Shown: one piece after another, positions 7,838 through 16,453 of the stretch | How the letters are laid out: each line of letters opens with the position of its first letter | Numbering within the stretch: the stretch's first letter is position 1 | Source of the DNA: Streptomyces sp. B93 | GTDB taxonomy: Bacteria > Actinomycetota > Actinomycetes > Streptomycetales > Streptomycetaceae | Reading direction: 5' to 3' | Assembly: GCF_018070565.1 (NCBI RefSeq) | Contig: NZ_JAGPXL010000030.1 | Span: 24,333-88,332 of the forward strand | DNA: 64,000 bases | The notes under the pieces: model-generated | The model's database searches: none | The model's input: the letters and a program-made list of their open reading frames with translations, nothing else | What the model was told of the DNA's origin: nothing | Position numbers and translations under genes: made by a program

Positions 7838-9714
7838 CGCTGACCGCCCCCCGCGGTGTCGGAGCCGGAACCGGAGTCGTTGTCGCCATGGGTGGCCCAC
7901 TCCAGCAGGCCGATGAACGCCCGGTTCAGCAGCGCCGAGTCGGCGGGCCTGAGCGGGCGCTGCGCCATCAGCAGGGCCTGCCCGTACAGCGACTCCGTGG
8001 CGGTGCCGATCAGCTCCCGGTCGCCGAGCGAGCTGACCTTGCGGACCAGCGGGTTGAGGTGGTTGAGCACCAGCCGCGCGCGCGGGGCGCTGCCGCGCAG
8101 CGAGCCCAGGATGCCCGCCCACAGGTCGTCGGCCCGCTCCTCGGCCTCCGCGCGGGCCTGCTCGTGCCGGGCCGCCCGGTCGTCCAGGTGCAGCGCGGGC
8201 ACCGACAGGGGATGGAAGGCGCGCAGGGCGACATCGCAGCCCAGCGGGTCCAGGGCCGCCCGCGCGGCCGCCAGGAAGCCCGACAGGGCCAGCTCCTCGG
8301 CCGGGTCGACGGTGTCCAGGTGCGCGGTGACGGTGTCGGCGTCCAGCTCGGCCACCGCCGTGCCCGGGCGCACCGAGGGCAGCGCCTCGACCAGCTCGCT
8401 GTCGTAGGTGTAGCCGCCGTTGACGACGCCGACGCCCTGTGCGGAGGCGATCGGCGCGACCTGCCGGAACTCCTCCACGGTGCGGGTGAAGTGGACCACC
8501 GGGTGCCGCTGCGCGAACTCCTCCAGGGACAGCCGCCCGTCGGTCGTCTCGAACGGCAGCCACGGCAGCATCGTGCGCAGCATGTCCCGGTCGTGCCGCG
8601 CCAGCGACTTCACGCCCAGGTGGTGTACGGCCAGGAAGGCCGCCAGCCGCTCCGGGTCACCGGCCGCGAGACCGGTCAGCCAGGAGCGGATCCTTTCGCC
8701 AAGCGCCTCGCGCACCGCGGCGAGGGTCTCGTCCTCGTACAGCGACTCGCGCGAGGCGGTGGGCCGCAGGCTGTCCGTGTCCAGCACACAGCGCACGAAG
8801 AACGCCCAGTCGGGCAGCAGCTGTTCGGCCCGCTCGGTCAGGAGCATGCCCTTGAGGTGCACCCGGTGCCGGGCCCGCTGCGCCGGGCTGACCGCGGAGG
8901 GCAGCACGTACGCCACCCCGCGGATCCCGGCGAGCGGCACGTCCAGCTCGATCGAGTCCAGCGGGGTGAAGCCGAACAGCTCGTGGCAGTGCCGGGCGAG
9001 GGCGACCCTGCGGGTGGCGGGGGAGGGGTACGGCCGGTCCCAGGGCGCGGGCAGGTCGGTGACCGCCTCCCCGCCCACCCGGACGTCGTACGGCAGCAGC
9101 GACCCGAAGTCCCGTGCCAGGGCGAGCACCCGCTCTTCGGTGAGCCACTCCCCGGCACCGGCCCGCGCCACCAGGTGCACGGTGGTGCCCGGTTCGGTCC
9201 TGGCCTCGTCCGGCAGGGTCCGTACGGTGTACGAACCGTCGTCGGTCGCCGTCCACTCCACGGGCCGGGCGTCCGGCGTCCGGGCGCTGCGGCTGACGAC
9301 GCGGATCCGCTCGGCGACCACGAAGCAGGCCAGCAGCCCGATGCCGAACTGGCCGAGGAAGTCGGCGCGGGCCTCCTGGAGCCCCTCGACCCCCTGGGCC
9401 GTACCGCCGCGCTTGGAGCTGCGGCCGATCGTCGCCAGCAGGTCGTGCACATCGGCCTCGGTGAGCCCGACACCGGAGTCCTCCACCCGCAGGGCGCCGC
9501 CCTCGGCGGTCAGCCGGACCCGGGCCGGGGCGCCGGGCTCCAGGGCACGCCGGGCCGTGACGGCGTCCACGGCGTTCTGGAGCAGCTCGCGCAGGTAGAC
9601 CCTGGGGCTGGAGTAGAGGTGGTGGGAGAGCAGGTCCACCAGGCCGCGCAGGTCGACCTGGAACGTATGAGGTGACTGGGGTGCCTGGGATGACTGTGAG
9701 GTCTGGAAGTCCAT
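7834..9714 (-). CDS. Hsp90-family (HtpG-like) ATPase
   Basis: A 626-residue GHKL ATPase. The ATP site is complete: YLRELLQNAVDA (Glu43, Asn47), EDSGVGL (79-84) and GQFGIGLLACF (121-131). The middle domain has HRVHLKGMLL and an SRE motif (RPTASRESLYED) like the catalytic-arginine segment of HtpG. The C-terminal dimer domain seems shorter and diverged, and there is no MEEVD tail. The start is set at the ATG of MDFQTSQSS. It lies between yloV and recG, genes I remember as adjacent in S. coelicolor, so this is probably an accessory Hsp90 rather than the main htpG. The adjacent TPR gene is the likely partner. Confidence 0.9.
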   Translation of the reverse strand: MDFQTSQSSQAPQSPHTFQVDLRGLVDLLSHHLYSSPRVYLRELLQNAVDAVTARRALEPGAPARVRLTAEGGALRVEDSGVGLTEADVHDLLATIGRSSKRGGTAQGVEGLQEARADFLGQFGIGLLACFVVAERIRVVSRSARTPDARPVEWTATDDGSYTVRTLPDEARTEPGTTVHLVARAGAGEWLTEERVLALARDFGSLLPYDVRVGGEAVTDLPAPWDRPYPSPATRRVALARHCHELFGFTPLDSIELDVPLAGIRGVAYVLPSAVSPAQRARHRVHLKGMLLTERAEQLLPDWAFFVRCVLDTDSLRPTASRESLYEDETLAAVREALGERIRSWLTGLAAGDPERLAAFLAVHHLGVKSLARHDRDMLRTMLPWLPFETTDGRLSLEEFAQRHPVVHFTRTVEEFRQVAPIASAQGVGVVNGGYTYDSELVEALPSVRPGTAVAELDADTVTAHLDTVDPAEELALSGFLAAARAALDPLGCDVALRAFHPLSVPALHLDDRAARHEQARAEAEERADDLWAGILGSLRGSAPRARLVLNHLNPLVRKVSSLGDRELIGTATESLYGQALLMAQRPLRPADSALLNRAFIGLLEWATHGDNDSGSGSDTAGGGQR

Positions 9715-9881
9715 CGTCGCTGCGCCGGTGGGGGGACGTGCGACGGCGCGGGGTCGGGCGGCCCCGGTGAGGCGGTGACCGCGGGAGGGATGGCCGGAGC
9801 GCGCCATCCTACGGCCGCAACCAGCCGCCTGACCAGGGGTTTCCCGGGACGTATACGGCAATGTCAGTGGTGTGGTGTGCA

Positions 9882-12134
9882 ATGGATCTCGTGCCCGCAC
9901 TGGAAGAACCGCTGAAGAAGGTGCTCGGCCCCGCCACCGCGAAGGTGATGGCCGAGCACCTCGGCCTGCACACCGTCGGTGACCTGCTCCACCACTACCC
10001 GCGCAGATACGAGGAGCGCGGCCAGCTCACCCACCTCGCCGACCTCCCCATGGACGAGCACGTCACCGTGGTCGCGATGGTCGCCGACGCCCGGCTGCAC
10101 ACCTTCGCCTCCAGCAAGGCCCCGCGCGGCAAGGGCCAGCGCCTCGAGGTCACCATCACCGACGGCAGCGGACGCCTCCAGCTGGTCTTCTTCGGCAACG
10201 GCGTCCACAAGCCCCACAAGGAGCTGCTGCCGGGCACCCGGGCGATGTTCGCGGGCAAGGTCTCCGTCTTCAACCGCCGCCTCCAGCTCGCCCACCCGGC
10301 CTACGAACTCCTGCGCGGCGACACCGAGGAGGCCGTGGACGCCTGGGCCGGCGCCCTCATCCCGATCTACCCCGCCACCGCCAAGCTGGAGTCCTGGAAG
10401 ATCGGCAAGGCGATCCAGACCGTCCTGCCCAGCGCCCAGGAGGCCGTCGACCCGCTGCCGGACGCCCTGCGCGCGGGCCGGGGCCTGGTCCCCCTCCCCG
10501 AGGCCCTCCTCAAGATCCACCGGCCGCACACCAAGGCCGACATCGCCGACGCCCGCGCCCGCCTCAAGTGGGACGAGGCCTTCGTCCTCCAGGTCGCCCT
10601 CGCCCGCCGCCGCCGCACCGACACCCAACTCCCGGCCGTGGCCCGCCGGCCACGCCCCGACGGCCTCCTCACCGCCTTCGACGACCGTCTCCCCTTCACC
10701 CTCACCGACGGCCAACGCAAGGTCTCCGAGGAGATCTTCACCGACCTGGCGACCGAACACCCGATGCACCGACTCCTCCAGGGAGAGGTCGGATCGGGAA
10801 AGACGATGGTGGCGCTGCGCGCCATGCTCGCCGTCGTCGACGCGGGCGGGCAGGCCGCGATGCTCGCGCCCACCGAGGTGCTCGCGCAGCAGCATCACCG
10901 GTCGGTCGTGGAGATGATGGGCGAGCTGGCCGAGGGCGGCATGCTCGGCGGGGCGGAGCAGGCCACCAAGGTGGTGCTGCTGACCGGCTCCATGGGCGCC
11001 GCCGCGCGCCGGCAGGCGATGCTCGACCTCGTCACCGGCGAGGCCGGGATCGTGATCGGCACCCATGCGCTGATCGAGGACAAGGTGCAGTTCCACGACC
11101 TCGGCCTGGTCGTCGTCGACGAGCAGCACCGCTTCGGCGTCGAGCAGCGCGACGCCCTGCGCGGCAAGGGCAGGCAGACCCCGCACCTGCTGGTCATGAC
11201 CGCCACCCCCATCCCGCGCACGGTCGCGATGACCGTCTTCGGCGACCTGGAGACCTCCGTCCTCGACCAGCTCCCCGCCGGTCGCTCCCCGATCGCCAGC
11301 CATGTCGTCCCCGCCGCCGACAAGCCCCACTTCCTCAGCCGGGCCTGGGAACGGCTGCGCGAGGAGGTCGGCAAGGGGCACCAGGCGTACATCGTCTGTC
11401 CCCGGATCGGTGACGAGGAGGACACACCCGGCAAGAAGAAGGGCGCCCAGAGCGCCCAGAGCGCCCAGAGCGCCCAGAGCGCCCAGAGCGCCCAGGGCGC
11501 CCCGGACGACGCCGAGAAGCGCCCGCCGCTCGCCGTCCTCGACGTCGCCGACCAGCTCGCCAAGGGCCCCCTGAAGGGCCTGCGGGTGGAGGTGCTGCAC
11601 GGCAGGATGCCGCCCGACGACAAGGACGCCGTGATGCGCCGCTTCGCCGCGGGCGACACCGACGTCCTGGTCGCCACGACCGTCATCGAGGTCGGGGTGA
11701 ACGTGCCAAACGCCACCGTCATGGTGATCATGGACGCCGACCGCTTCGGCGTCTCCCAGCTCCACCAGCTGCGCGGCCGCGTCGGCCGTGGCTCGGCCCC
11801 CGGCCTGTGTCTGCTGGTCAGCGAGATGCCGGAGGCGAGCGCGGCCCGGCAGCGGCTGAACGCGGTCGCCGCCACCCTCGACGGCTTCGAACTCTCCCGC
11901 ATCGACCTCGAACAGCGCCGCGAGGGCGACGTCCTCGGCCAGGCCCAGTCCGGCGCCCGCACCAGCCTGCGCATGCTCGCCGTCATCGAGGACGAGGAGA
12001 TCATCGCCGAGGCGAGGGAGGAGGCCACCGCGGTGGTGGCGGCGGACCCGGACCTGGCCAGGCTCCCCGGCCTGCGCGCGGCGCTGGACGCCCTCTTGGA
12101 CGAGGAGAGGGAGCAGTACCTGGAGAAGGGGTGA
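9882..12134 (+). CDS. recG: ATP-dependent DNA helicase RecG
   Basis: A 750-residue RecG, which regresses stalled forks and branch-migrates Holliday junctions. It has an N-terminal wedge/OB domain (HVTVVAMVADARL; PAYELL), Walker A GEVGSGKT near residue 300, DEQH near 409, TATPIPRT and motif VI QLRGRVGRG near 629. The ATG at 9882 (MDLVPALEEP) matches family starts; an ATG at 9861 would add seven residues with no better ribosome site. The linker at about residues 520-540 is a run of Ala-Gln-Ser repeats from a 9-bp tandem repeat. The gene is divergent from the Hsp90-like gene. Confidence 0.96.
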   Translation: MDLVPALEEPLKKVLGPATAKVMAEHLGLHTVGDLLHHYPRRYEERGQLTHLADLPMDEHVTVVAMVADARLHTFASSKAPRGKGQRLEVTITDGSGRLQLVFFGNGVHKPHKELLPGTRAMFAGKVSVFNRRLQLAHPAYELLRGDTEEAVDAWAGALIPIYPATAKLESWKIGKAIQTVLPSAQEAVDPLPDALRAGRGLVPLPEALLKIHRPHTKADIADARARLKWDEAFVLQVALARRRRTDTQLPAVARRPRPDGLLTAFDDRLPFTLTDGQRKVSEEIFTDLATEHPMHRLLQGEVGSGKTMVALRAMLAVVDAGGQAAMLAPTEVLAQQHHRSVVEMMGELAEGGMLGGAEQATKVVLLTGSMGAAARRQAMLDLVTGEAGIVIGTHALIEDKVQFHDLGLVVVDEQHRFGVEQRDALRGKGRQTPHLLVMTATPIPRTVAMTVFGDLETSVLDQLPAGRSPIASHVVPAADKPHFLSRAWERLREEVGKGHQAYIVCPRIGDEEDTPGKKKGAQSAQSAQSAQSAQSAQGAPDDAEKRPPLAVLDVADQLAKGPLKGLRVEVLHGRMPPDDKDAVMRRFAAGDTDVLVATTVIEVGVNVPNATVMVIMDADRFGVSQLHQLRGRVGRGSAPGLCLLVSEMPEASAARQRLNAVAATLDGFELSRIDLEQRREGDVLGQAQSGARTSLRMLAVIEDEEIIAEAREEATAVVAADPDLARLPGLRAALDALLDEEREQYLEKG
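11442..11504. repeat. 9-bp coding minisatellite in recG
   Basis: Five perfect copies of AGCGCCCAG at 11451-11495 are flanked by one variant copy on each side. The unit is three codons long, so the repeat encodes Ala-Gln-Ser steps and can change length without shifting frame. It lies in a surface linker of the second helicase domain. Confidence 0.95.
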
Positions 12135-12239
12135 CGGATGCCCACCCCAGGGGCGGGGCCGTCCTCCATATGCGGCTACCGCCGCGCGGGCGCGACCAGC
12201 CACACTGAACCTGTAACCGCCTACGACCAAGGACCACAG

Positions 12240-12827
12240 ATGACCCGCGTGATCGCCGGCACAGCCGGCGGCCGTCGCCTCGCCGTCCCCCCGGGGACCG
12301 GAACCCGCCCCACCTCCGACCGCGCCCGCGAGGGCCTCTTCTCCACCTGGCAGTCCCTCCTCGGCGGCCCCCTGGACGGCGAACGCGTCCTCGACCTGTA
12401 CGCCGGTTCCGGCGCCGTGGGCCTGGAGGCCCTCTCCCGTGGCGCCGGTCACACCCTCCTCGTGGAGGCCGACGCCCGCGCCGCCCGCGTGGTCCGGGAG
12501 AACGTCAGCTCGCTCGGCCTCCCCGGCGCCGAGGTCAGGACGGGCAAGGCCGAGCAGATCATCCGCACCGCCCCACCCGAGCGGCCGTACGACCTGGTCT
12601 TCCTGGACCCGCCATATGCCGTTATGGACGACGATCTTCGGGAGATTCTGCTCACACTCCGCACGGAGGGGTGGCTCGCGGCCGACGCCCTCGTCACCGT
12701 GGAGCGCAGCACCAGAGGCGGGGAGTTCCGGTGGCCGGACGGTTTCGAACCGCTCCGGGCCCGTCGCTACGGCGAGGGAACGTTTTGGTACGGTCGCGCC
12801 GCCTCTACGTGCGAAGACGCACGATGA
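12240..12827 (+). CDS. rsmD: 16S rRNA (guanine966-N2)-methyltransferase
   Basis: A 195-residue Rossmann methyltransferase. RsmD methylates G966 of 16S rRNA on the assembling small subunit using SAM. The SAM loop is DLYAGSGAVGLEAL near residue 50, and the catalytic NPPY-type motif appears as FLDPPY near 120. The opening RVIAGTAGGRRL and the segment RPTSDRAREGLFS are characteristic. The ATG at 12240 is used because earlier in-frame codons give a non-conserved stretch. Its stop overlaps an in-frame ATG of coaD, so coupling is likely. Confidence 0.94.
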   Translation: MTRVIAGTAGGRRLAVPPGTGTRPTSDRAREGLFSTWQSLLGGPLDGERVLDLYAGSGAVGLEALSRGAGHTLLVEADARAARVVRENVSSLGLPGAEVRTGKAEQIIRTAPPERPYDLVFLDPPYAVMDDDLREILLTLRTEGWLAADALVTVERSTRGGEFRWPDGFEPLRARRYGEGTFWYGRAASTCEDAR

Positions 12828-12853
12828 CCGGACCGGAGAGCGAGGGATCACAA

Positions 12854-13333
12854 GTGCGCCGCGCCGTCTGCCCCGGGTCGTTCGACCCGATCACCAACGG
12901 ACACCTCGACATCATCGCCCGCGCCTCCCGTCTGTACGACGAGGTCTACGTCGCGGTGATGATCAACAAGTCCAAGAAGGGCCTGTTCGAGATCGACGAG
13001 CGGATCGACCTGATCCACCAGGTCACCGCCGAGTACGGCAACGTCCGCGTCGAGGCCTTCCACGGCCTGCTCGTCGACTTCTGCAAGCAGCGCGACATCC
13101 CCGCCATCGTCAAGGGCCTGCGCGCCGTCAGCGACTTCGACTACGAGCTCCAGATGGCCCAGATGAACAACGGCCTCACCGGTGTCGAGACGCTCTTCGT
13201 GCCCACCAACCCCACCTACAGCTTCCTGTCGTCCTCCCTGGTCAAGGAGGTCGCGCAGTGGGGCGGCGACGTCTCCCACCTGGTGCCGCCCCAGGTCCTG
13301 ACCGCCCTCGCCGAGCGGCTGCGGGGGGACTGA
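12854..13333 (+). CDS. coaD: Phosphopantetheine adenylyltransferase
   Basis: A 159-residue CoaD, which transfers AMP from ATP to 4'-phosphopantetheine, the penultimate step of coenzyme A synthesis. Nucleotidyltransferase motifs are CPGSFDPITNGHLD at the N-terminus (T/HxGH) and FLSSSLVKEVA near the C-terminus. KGLRAVSDFDYELQMAQMN contacts substrate. The GTG at 12854 gives the usual length and has GAGGGA seven bases upstream. An ATG at 12824, overlapping the rsmD stop, would add ten non-conserved residues. Confidence 0.95.
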   Translation: MRRAVCPGSFDPITNGHLDIIARASRLYDEVYVAVMINKSKKGLFEIDERIDLIHQVTAEYGNVRVEAFHGLLVDFCKQRDIPAIVKGLRAVSDFDYELQMAQMNNGLTGVETLFVPTNPTYSFLSSSLVKEVAQWGGDVSHLVPPQVLTALAERLRGD

Positions 13334-13432
13334 ACGGCTGACGGGCCGTCACGTGGTGTCCCCCGGGCGCCCCATGGCCGTACAGTCGTCCCGTCCGTCT
13401 CCATCACAGCTGTAGAGAGTGGCGAGCACACG

Positions 13433-14533
13433 GTGGACGTGCAGAAGAAGCTCGACGAGATCGTCGCCTCGGTCTCCAGTGCCCGGTCGATGCCGATGTC
13501 GGCGTCCTGCGTGGTCAACCGCGCCGAACTGCTCTCGATGCTCGAGGAGCTGCGCGCGACCCTGCCCGACTCCCTCGCCGAGGCCCGGGAGCTGATCGGC
13601 GGCCGGGAGCAGATGGTCGAGCAGGCCCGCCAGGAGGCCGAGCGGATCATCTCCAGCGCACACGCCGAGCGCGGCTCACTGATCTCCGACACCGAGATCG
13701 CCCGCCGCTCCCAGGCCGAGGCCGACCGGATCCTCGCCGAGGCCCGCAAGGAGGCCGAGGAGGTCCGCGCCGAGGCCGACGACTACGTCGACTCCAAGCT
13801 CGCCAACTTCGAGGTGGTCCTCACCAAGACCCTCGGCTCCGTGGGCCGCGGCCGGGAGAAGCTCCTCGGCACCGGTCCCGGCCTGGACGAGCAGGGCTAC
13901 GAGGACGAGGACGCCCCCGAGCGCAGCCACGACCCGGAGACCCTGCGCCGCACCGCCGACGAGTACGTCGACGTCAAGCTGGGCGCCTTCGAGGCGGTCC
14001 TCGCCAAGACCCTGGAGGCGGTCGGCCGCGGTCGCCAGAAGCTGCACGGCCGGATCGCCACCGACGACCTCGGCGCCCTCGCCGACGACACCACCACCGT
14101 CCAGCACAGCAGCGACGCCGACTACCTCGCCGACCTCGCCGCCCTCACCCAGAGCGAGACCCGCGCCGAACAGCCCGCCCAGGTCCCGGCCCAGCAGCCC
14201 TACGGCGGCCGTGACGACTCCTACGGCGCCCAGGAGGAGTCGTACGGCGTCCAGGACGAGCAGTACGCCGGCCAGGACGCCTACGCCTACCAGCAGCAGG
14301 CCCAGAGCGACCCGTACGGCTACCAGCAGCAGTACGCCCAGCAGGACCCGTACGGCTACCAGCAGGCCGATCCCTACGCCGCCTATCCGCAGCAGCCCGC
14401 CTACCCGCCGCAGCAGCCCCAGCAGGGCTACGGGCAGGACCCGGGCGCGCTGGAGGAGACCAGCCTCTTCGACACCAGCATGATCAGCGCGGAGCAGCTG
14501 CGGGCGTACGAACAGGGTCGCGGCAACGGCTGA
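13433..14533 (+). CDS. DivIVA-like coiled-coil protein with Q/Y-rich tail
   Basis: A 366-residue protein. The N-terminal half is coiled-coil with heptads rich in Ala, Glu and Arg (EARELIGGREQMVEQARQEA; SQAEADRILAEARKEAEEV), resembling DivIVA/cell-division-initiation proteins. Two related blocks (DDYVDSKLANFEVVLTKTL and DEYVDVKLGAFEAVLAKTL) suggest an internal duplication. The tail is low-complexity, with DPYGYQQ-type repeats rich in Gln, Tyr and Pro. The GTG at 13433 fits the homology. A TACAGT -10-like box lies at 13381-13386. It probably shapes polar growth or division; the exact role is unknown. Confidence 0.85.
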   Translation: MDVQKKLDEIVASVSSARSMPMSASCVVNRAELLSMLEELRATLPDSLAEARELIGGREQMVEQARQEAERIISSAHAERGSLISDTEIARRSQAEADRILAEARKEAEEVRAEADDYVDSKLANFEVVLTKTLGSVGRGREKLLGTGPGLDEQGYEDEDAPERSHDPETLRRTADEYVDVKLGAFEAVLAKTLEAVGRGRQKLHGRIATDDLGALADDTTTVQHSSDADYLADLAALTQSETRAEQPAQVPAQQPYGGRDDSYGAQEESYGVQDEQYAGQDAYAYQQQAQSDPYGYQQQYAQQDPYGYQQADPYAAYPQQPAYPPQQPQQGYGQDPGALEETSLFDTSMISAEQLRAYEQGRGNG

Positions 14534-14707
14534 CGGTGCCGATTGGGCCGTATGGGAAAGGTCCAGTATCCTGGCTCTTCGGTCGCGCATGCGCTCACGC
14601 CTTCTCACGGGCGTCGCAGGCGTCCGCGGTCGCCGCTGCCCGGAACAGGAACATGTGCACGGGTGGCGAAACTCCCCAGCGCCCCAGCTCAGAGATCGAA
14701 AGCAGGA

Positions 14708-15352
14708 ATGGCCTCCAACGCCCGCCTCGACCACCGCAACCCCCTCGTGTTCGACACGCACGAGCTGGGCCGGCGGCCCGGCGCGCTCCAGCGGCTGTCC
14801 CGCACGGTCGACGCCCCGAAGGACCTCGGTCTGAAGGACGTCATCGAAGTGCCGCAAGGTGCTCCGGTCGAGCTGGAGCTGCGGCTCGAGTCGGTCATGG
14901 AAGGTGTGCTCGTCACAGGCACCGCCCGTGCACGGGCCGAGGGGGAGTGCGTAAGGTGTCTGGAGCCGCTCCAGCAGGAGCTGGAAGCGGACTTCCAGGA
15001 GATGTTCTCGTACCCTGACGCCGACGACCGGGGCCGCGTGAAGGCGGAACCGGGCGACGACGCCGAGGACGACGAGGACAGGCTCTTCCTCGAGGACGGC
15101 CTGTTCGACCTCGAACCCGTGCTGCGCGATGCGGTGGTGCTCGCACTGCCGATGCAGCCGGTGTGCCGGGAGGACTGCCCGGGTCTGTGCGCCGAGTGCG
15201 GTGCCCGGCTCGCGGACGACCCGGACCACCACCATGACGCCGTCGACATCCGTTGGGCGGCATTGCAGGGACTCGCCGGTTCGCTCGAACCAGGCGACAA
15301 GGACGACACGAGCGGCGCCGAGACGGGCGTCGACGAGAAGCAGGAGAAGTAG
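14708..15352 (+). CDS. DUF177 (YceD-type) protein upstream of rpmF
   Basis: A 214-residue DUF177 protein. This family almost always precedes rpmF; in plants and E. coli it is linked to 23S rRNA processing or accumulation. The cysteine set CVRCL, CREDCPGLCAECG fits the family and could hold zinc. The middle is very acidic. The ATG at 14708 follows an AAAGCAGGA ribosome site. A promoter-like pair (TTGGGC at 14543-14548, TATCCT at 14567-14572) lies upstream and would give a leader of about 130 bases. Confidence 0.9.
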   Translation: MASNARLDHRNPLVFDTHELGRRPGALQRLSRTVDAPKDLGLKDVIEVPQGAPVELELRLESVMEGVLVTGTARARAEGECVRCLEPLQQELEADFQEMFSYPDADDRGRVKAEPGDDAEDDEDRLFLEDGLFDLEPVLRDAVVLALPMQPVCREDCPGLCAECGARLADDPDHHHDAVDIRWAALQGLAGSLEPGDKDDTSGAETGVDEKQEK

Positions 15353-15354
15353 CC

Positions 15355-15528
15355 GTGGCTGTTCCGAAGCGGAAGATGTCGCGCAGCAACACGCGCCACC
15401 GCCGGTCGCAGTGGAAGGCTGCGGTCCCCACCCTGGTCGCGTGCGAGCGCTGCCACGAGCCCAAGCAGCAGCACATCGCGTGCCCGTCGTGCGGCACCTA
15501 CAACAAGCGCCAGGTCCTCGAGGTCTGA
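15355..15528 (+). CDS. rpmF: 50S ribosomal protein L32 (zinc-binding type)
   Basis: A 57-residue L32. The N-terminal AVPKRKMSRSNTRHRRSQW and the two cysteine pairs CERC and CPSC identify the zinc-binding form. The GTG at 15355 begins three bases after the DUF177 stop, so the two are co-translated or co-transcribed. Like L28 in this window, it is the cysteine-containing version. Confidence 0.97.
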   Translation: MAVPKRKMSRSNTRHRRSQWKAAVPTLVACERCHEPKQQHIACPSCGTYNKRQVLEV

Positions 15529-15535
15529 GCGGCTG

Positions 15536-16375
15536 GTGAGAGGCACTGTGTCCACGCCGAAGAAGAACTCTGGCGACAACCAGGCCTCGTCCCACACGCT
15601 TCTGGAAGGGCGGCTCGGCTACAAGGTCGAGTCCGCCCTTCTGGTGCGAGCGCTGACCCACCGTTCCTACGCGTACGAGAACGGCGGTCTGCCGACGAAC
15701 GAGCGGCTGGAGTTCCTCGGGGACTCGGTGCTCGGCCTCGTCGTCACCGACACGCTGTACCGCACCCACCCCGACCTGCCCGAAGGCCAGCTGGCCAAAC
15801 TGCGGGCCGCGGTGGTCAACTCGCGTGCGCTGGCACAGGTGGGACGCTCGCTCGACCTCGGCTCCTTCATCCGGCTCGGCCGTGGTGAAGAGGGCACCGG
15901 GGGCCGGGACAAGGCGTCCATCCTCGCCGACACCCTCGAAGCGGTGATCGGCGCGGTCTATCTCGACCAGGGCCTGGACTCGGCGGCGGAGCTGGTGCAC
16001 CGCCTGTTCGACCCCCTGATCGAGAAGTCCTCGAACCTCGGAGCCGGCCTGGACTGGAAGACCAGTCTCCAGGAGCTGACCGCGACCGAAGGGCTCGGCG
16101 TGCCCGAGTACCTGGTCACGGAGACCGGCCCCGACCACGAGAAGACCTTCACTGCTGCCGCCCGCGTCGGAGGCGTCTCGTACGGCACCGGCACCGGCCG
16201 CAGCAAGAAGGAGGCGGAACAGCAGGCCGCCGAGTCCGCCTGGCGCGCGATTCGCGCCGCGGCGGACGAGCGCGCCAGGCGGGCTGCCGCGGACGGCTCA
16301 CCGGTCACGGGAGCCACCGACGACACCAAGCCCGACGAGGACGGCACCCCCGAGCCGCCGGTCCCCTCCGTCTGA
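15536..16375 (+). CDS. rnc: Ribonuclease III (AbsB-type)
   Basis: A 279-residue RNase III, which cuts double-stranded RNA, processes rRNA and, in S. coelicolor where it is called AbsB, globally affects antibiotic production. The signature NERLEFLGDSVL is at about residues 55-66, with acidic metal ligands there and in DTLEAVIGAVYLD. A dsRNA-binding domain follows (about 175-245), and the tail is acidic. The GTG at 15536 gives MRGTVSTPKK. A second in-frame GTG at 15548 has the better ribosome site (GAGAGG, five bases upstream) and may be the real start. Confidence 0.95.
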   Translation: MRGTVSTPKKNSGDNQASSHTLLEGRLGYKVESALLVRALTHRSYAYENGGLPTNERLEFLGDSVLGLVVTDTLYRTHPDLPEGQLAKLRAAVVNSRALAQVGRSLDLGSFIRLGRGEEGTGGRDKASILADTLEAVIGAVYLDQGLDSAAELVHRLFDPLIEKSSNLGAGLDWKTSLQELTATEGLGVPEYLVTETGPDHEKTFTAAARVGGVSYGTGTGRSKKEAEQQAAESAWRAIRAAADERARRAAADGSPVTGATDDTKPDEDGTPEPPVPSV

Positions 16376-16394
16376 CATCACCACACCCTGCGCT

Positions 16395-16428
16395 GAGCGC
16401 CCGTCCCCGCACCCCGGGGCGGGCGCTC
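16395..16428 (+). terminator. Hairpin between rnc and mutM
   Basis: GAGCGCCCG plus CCCCG pairs with CGGGG plus CGGGCGCTC, with one bulged T and a five-base loop. There is no T-run. It may attenuate transcription into mutM or stabilise the rnc 3' end. Confidence 0.55.
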
Positions 16429-16453
16429 GGCTCATCCCGCTTCGGAGAGCGCC

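Noticed and set aside
9861..9881. Upstream ATG for RecG
   Set aside because: It adds seven residues without homology and has no better ribosome site. The start at 9882 matches the family.
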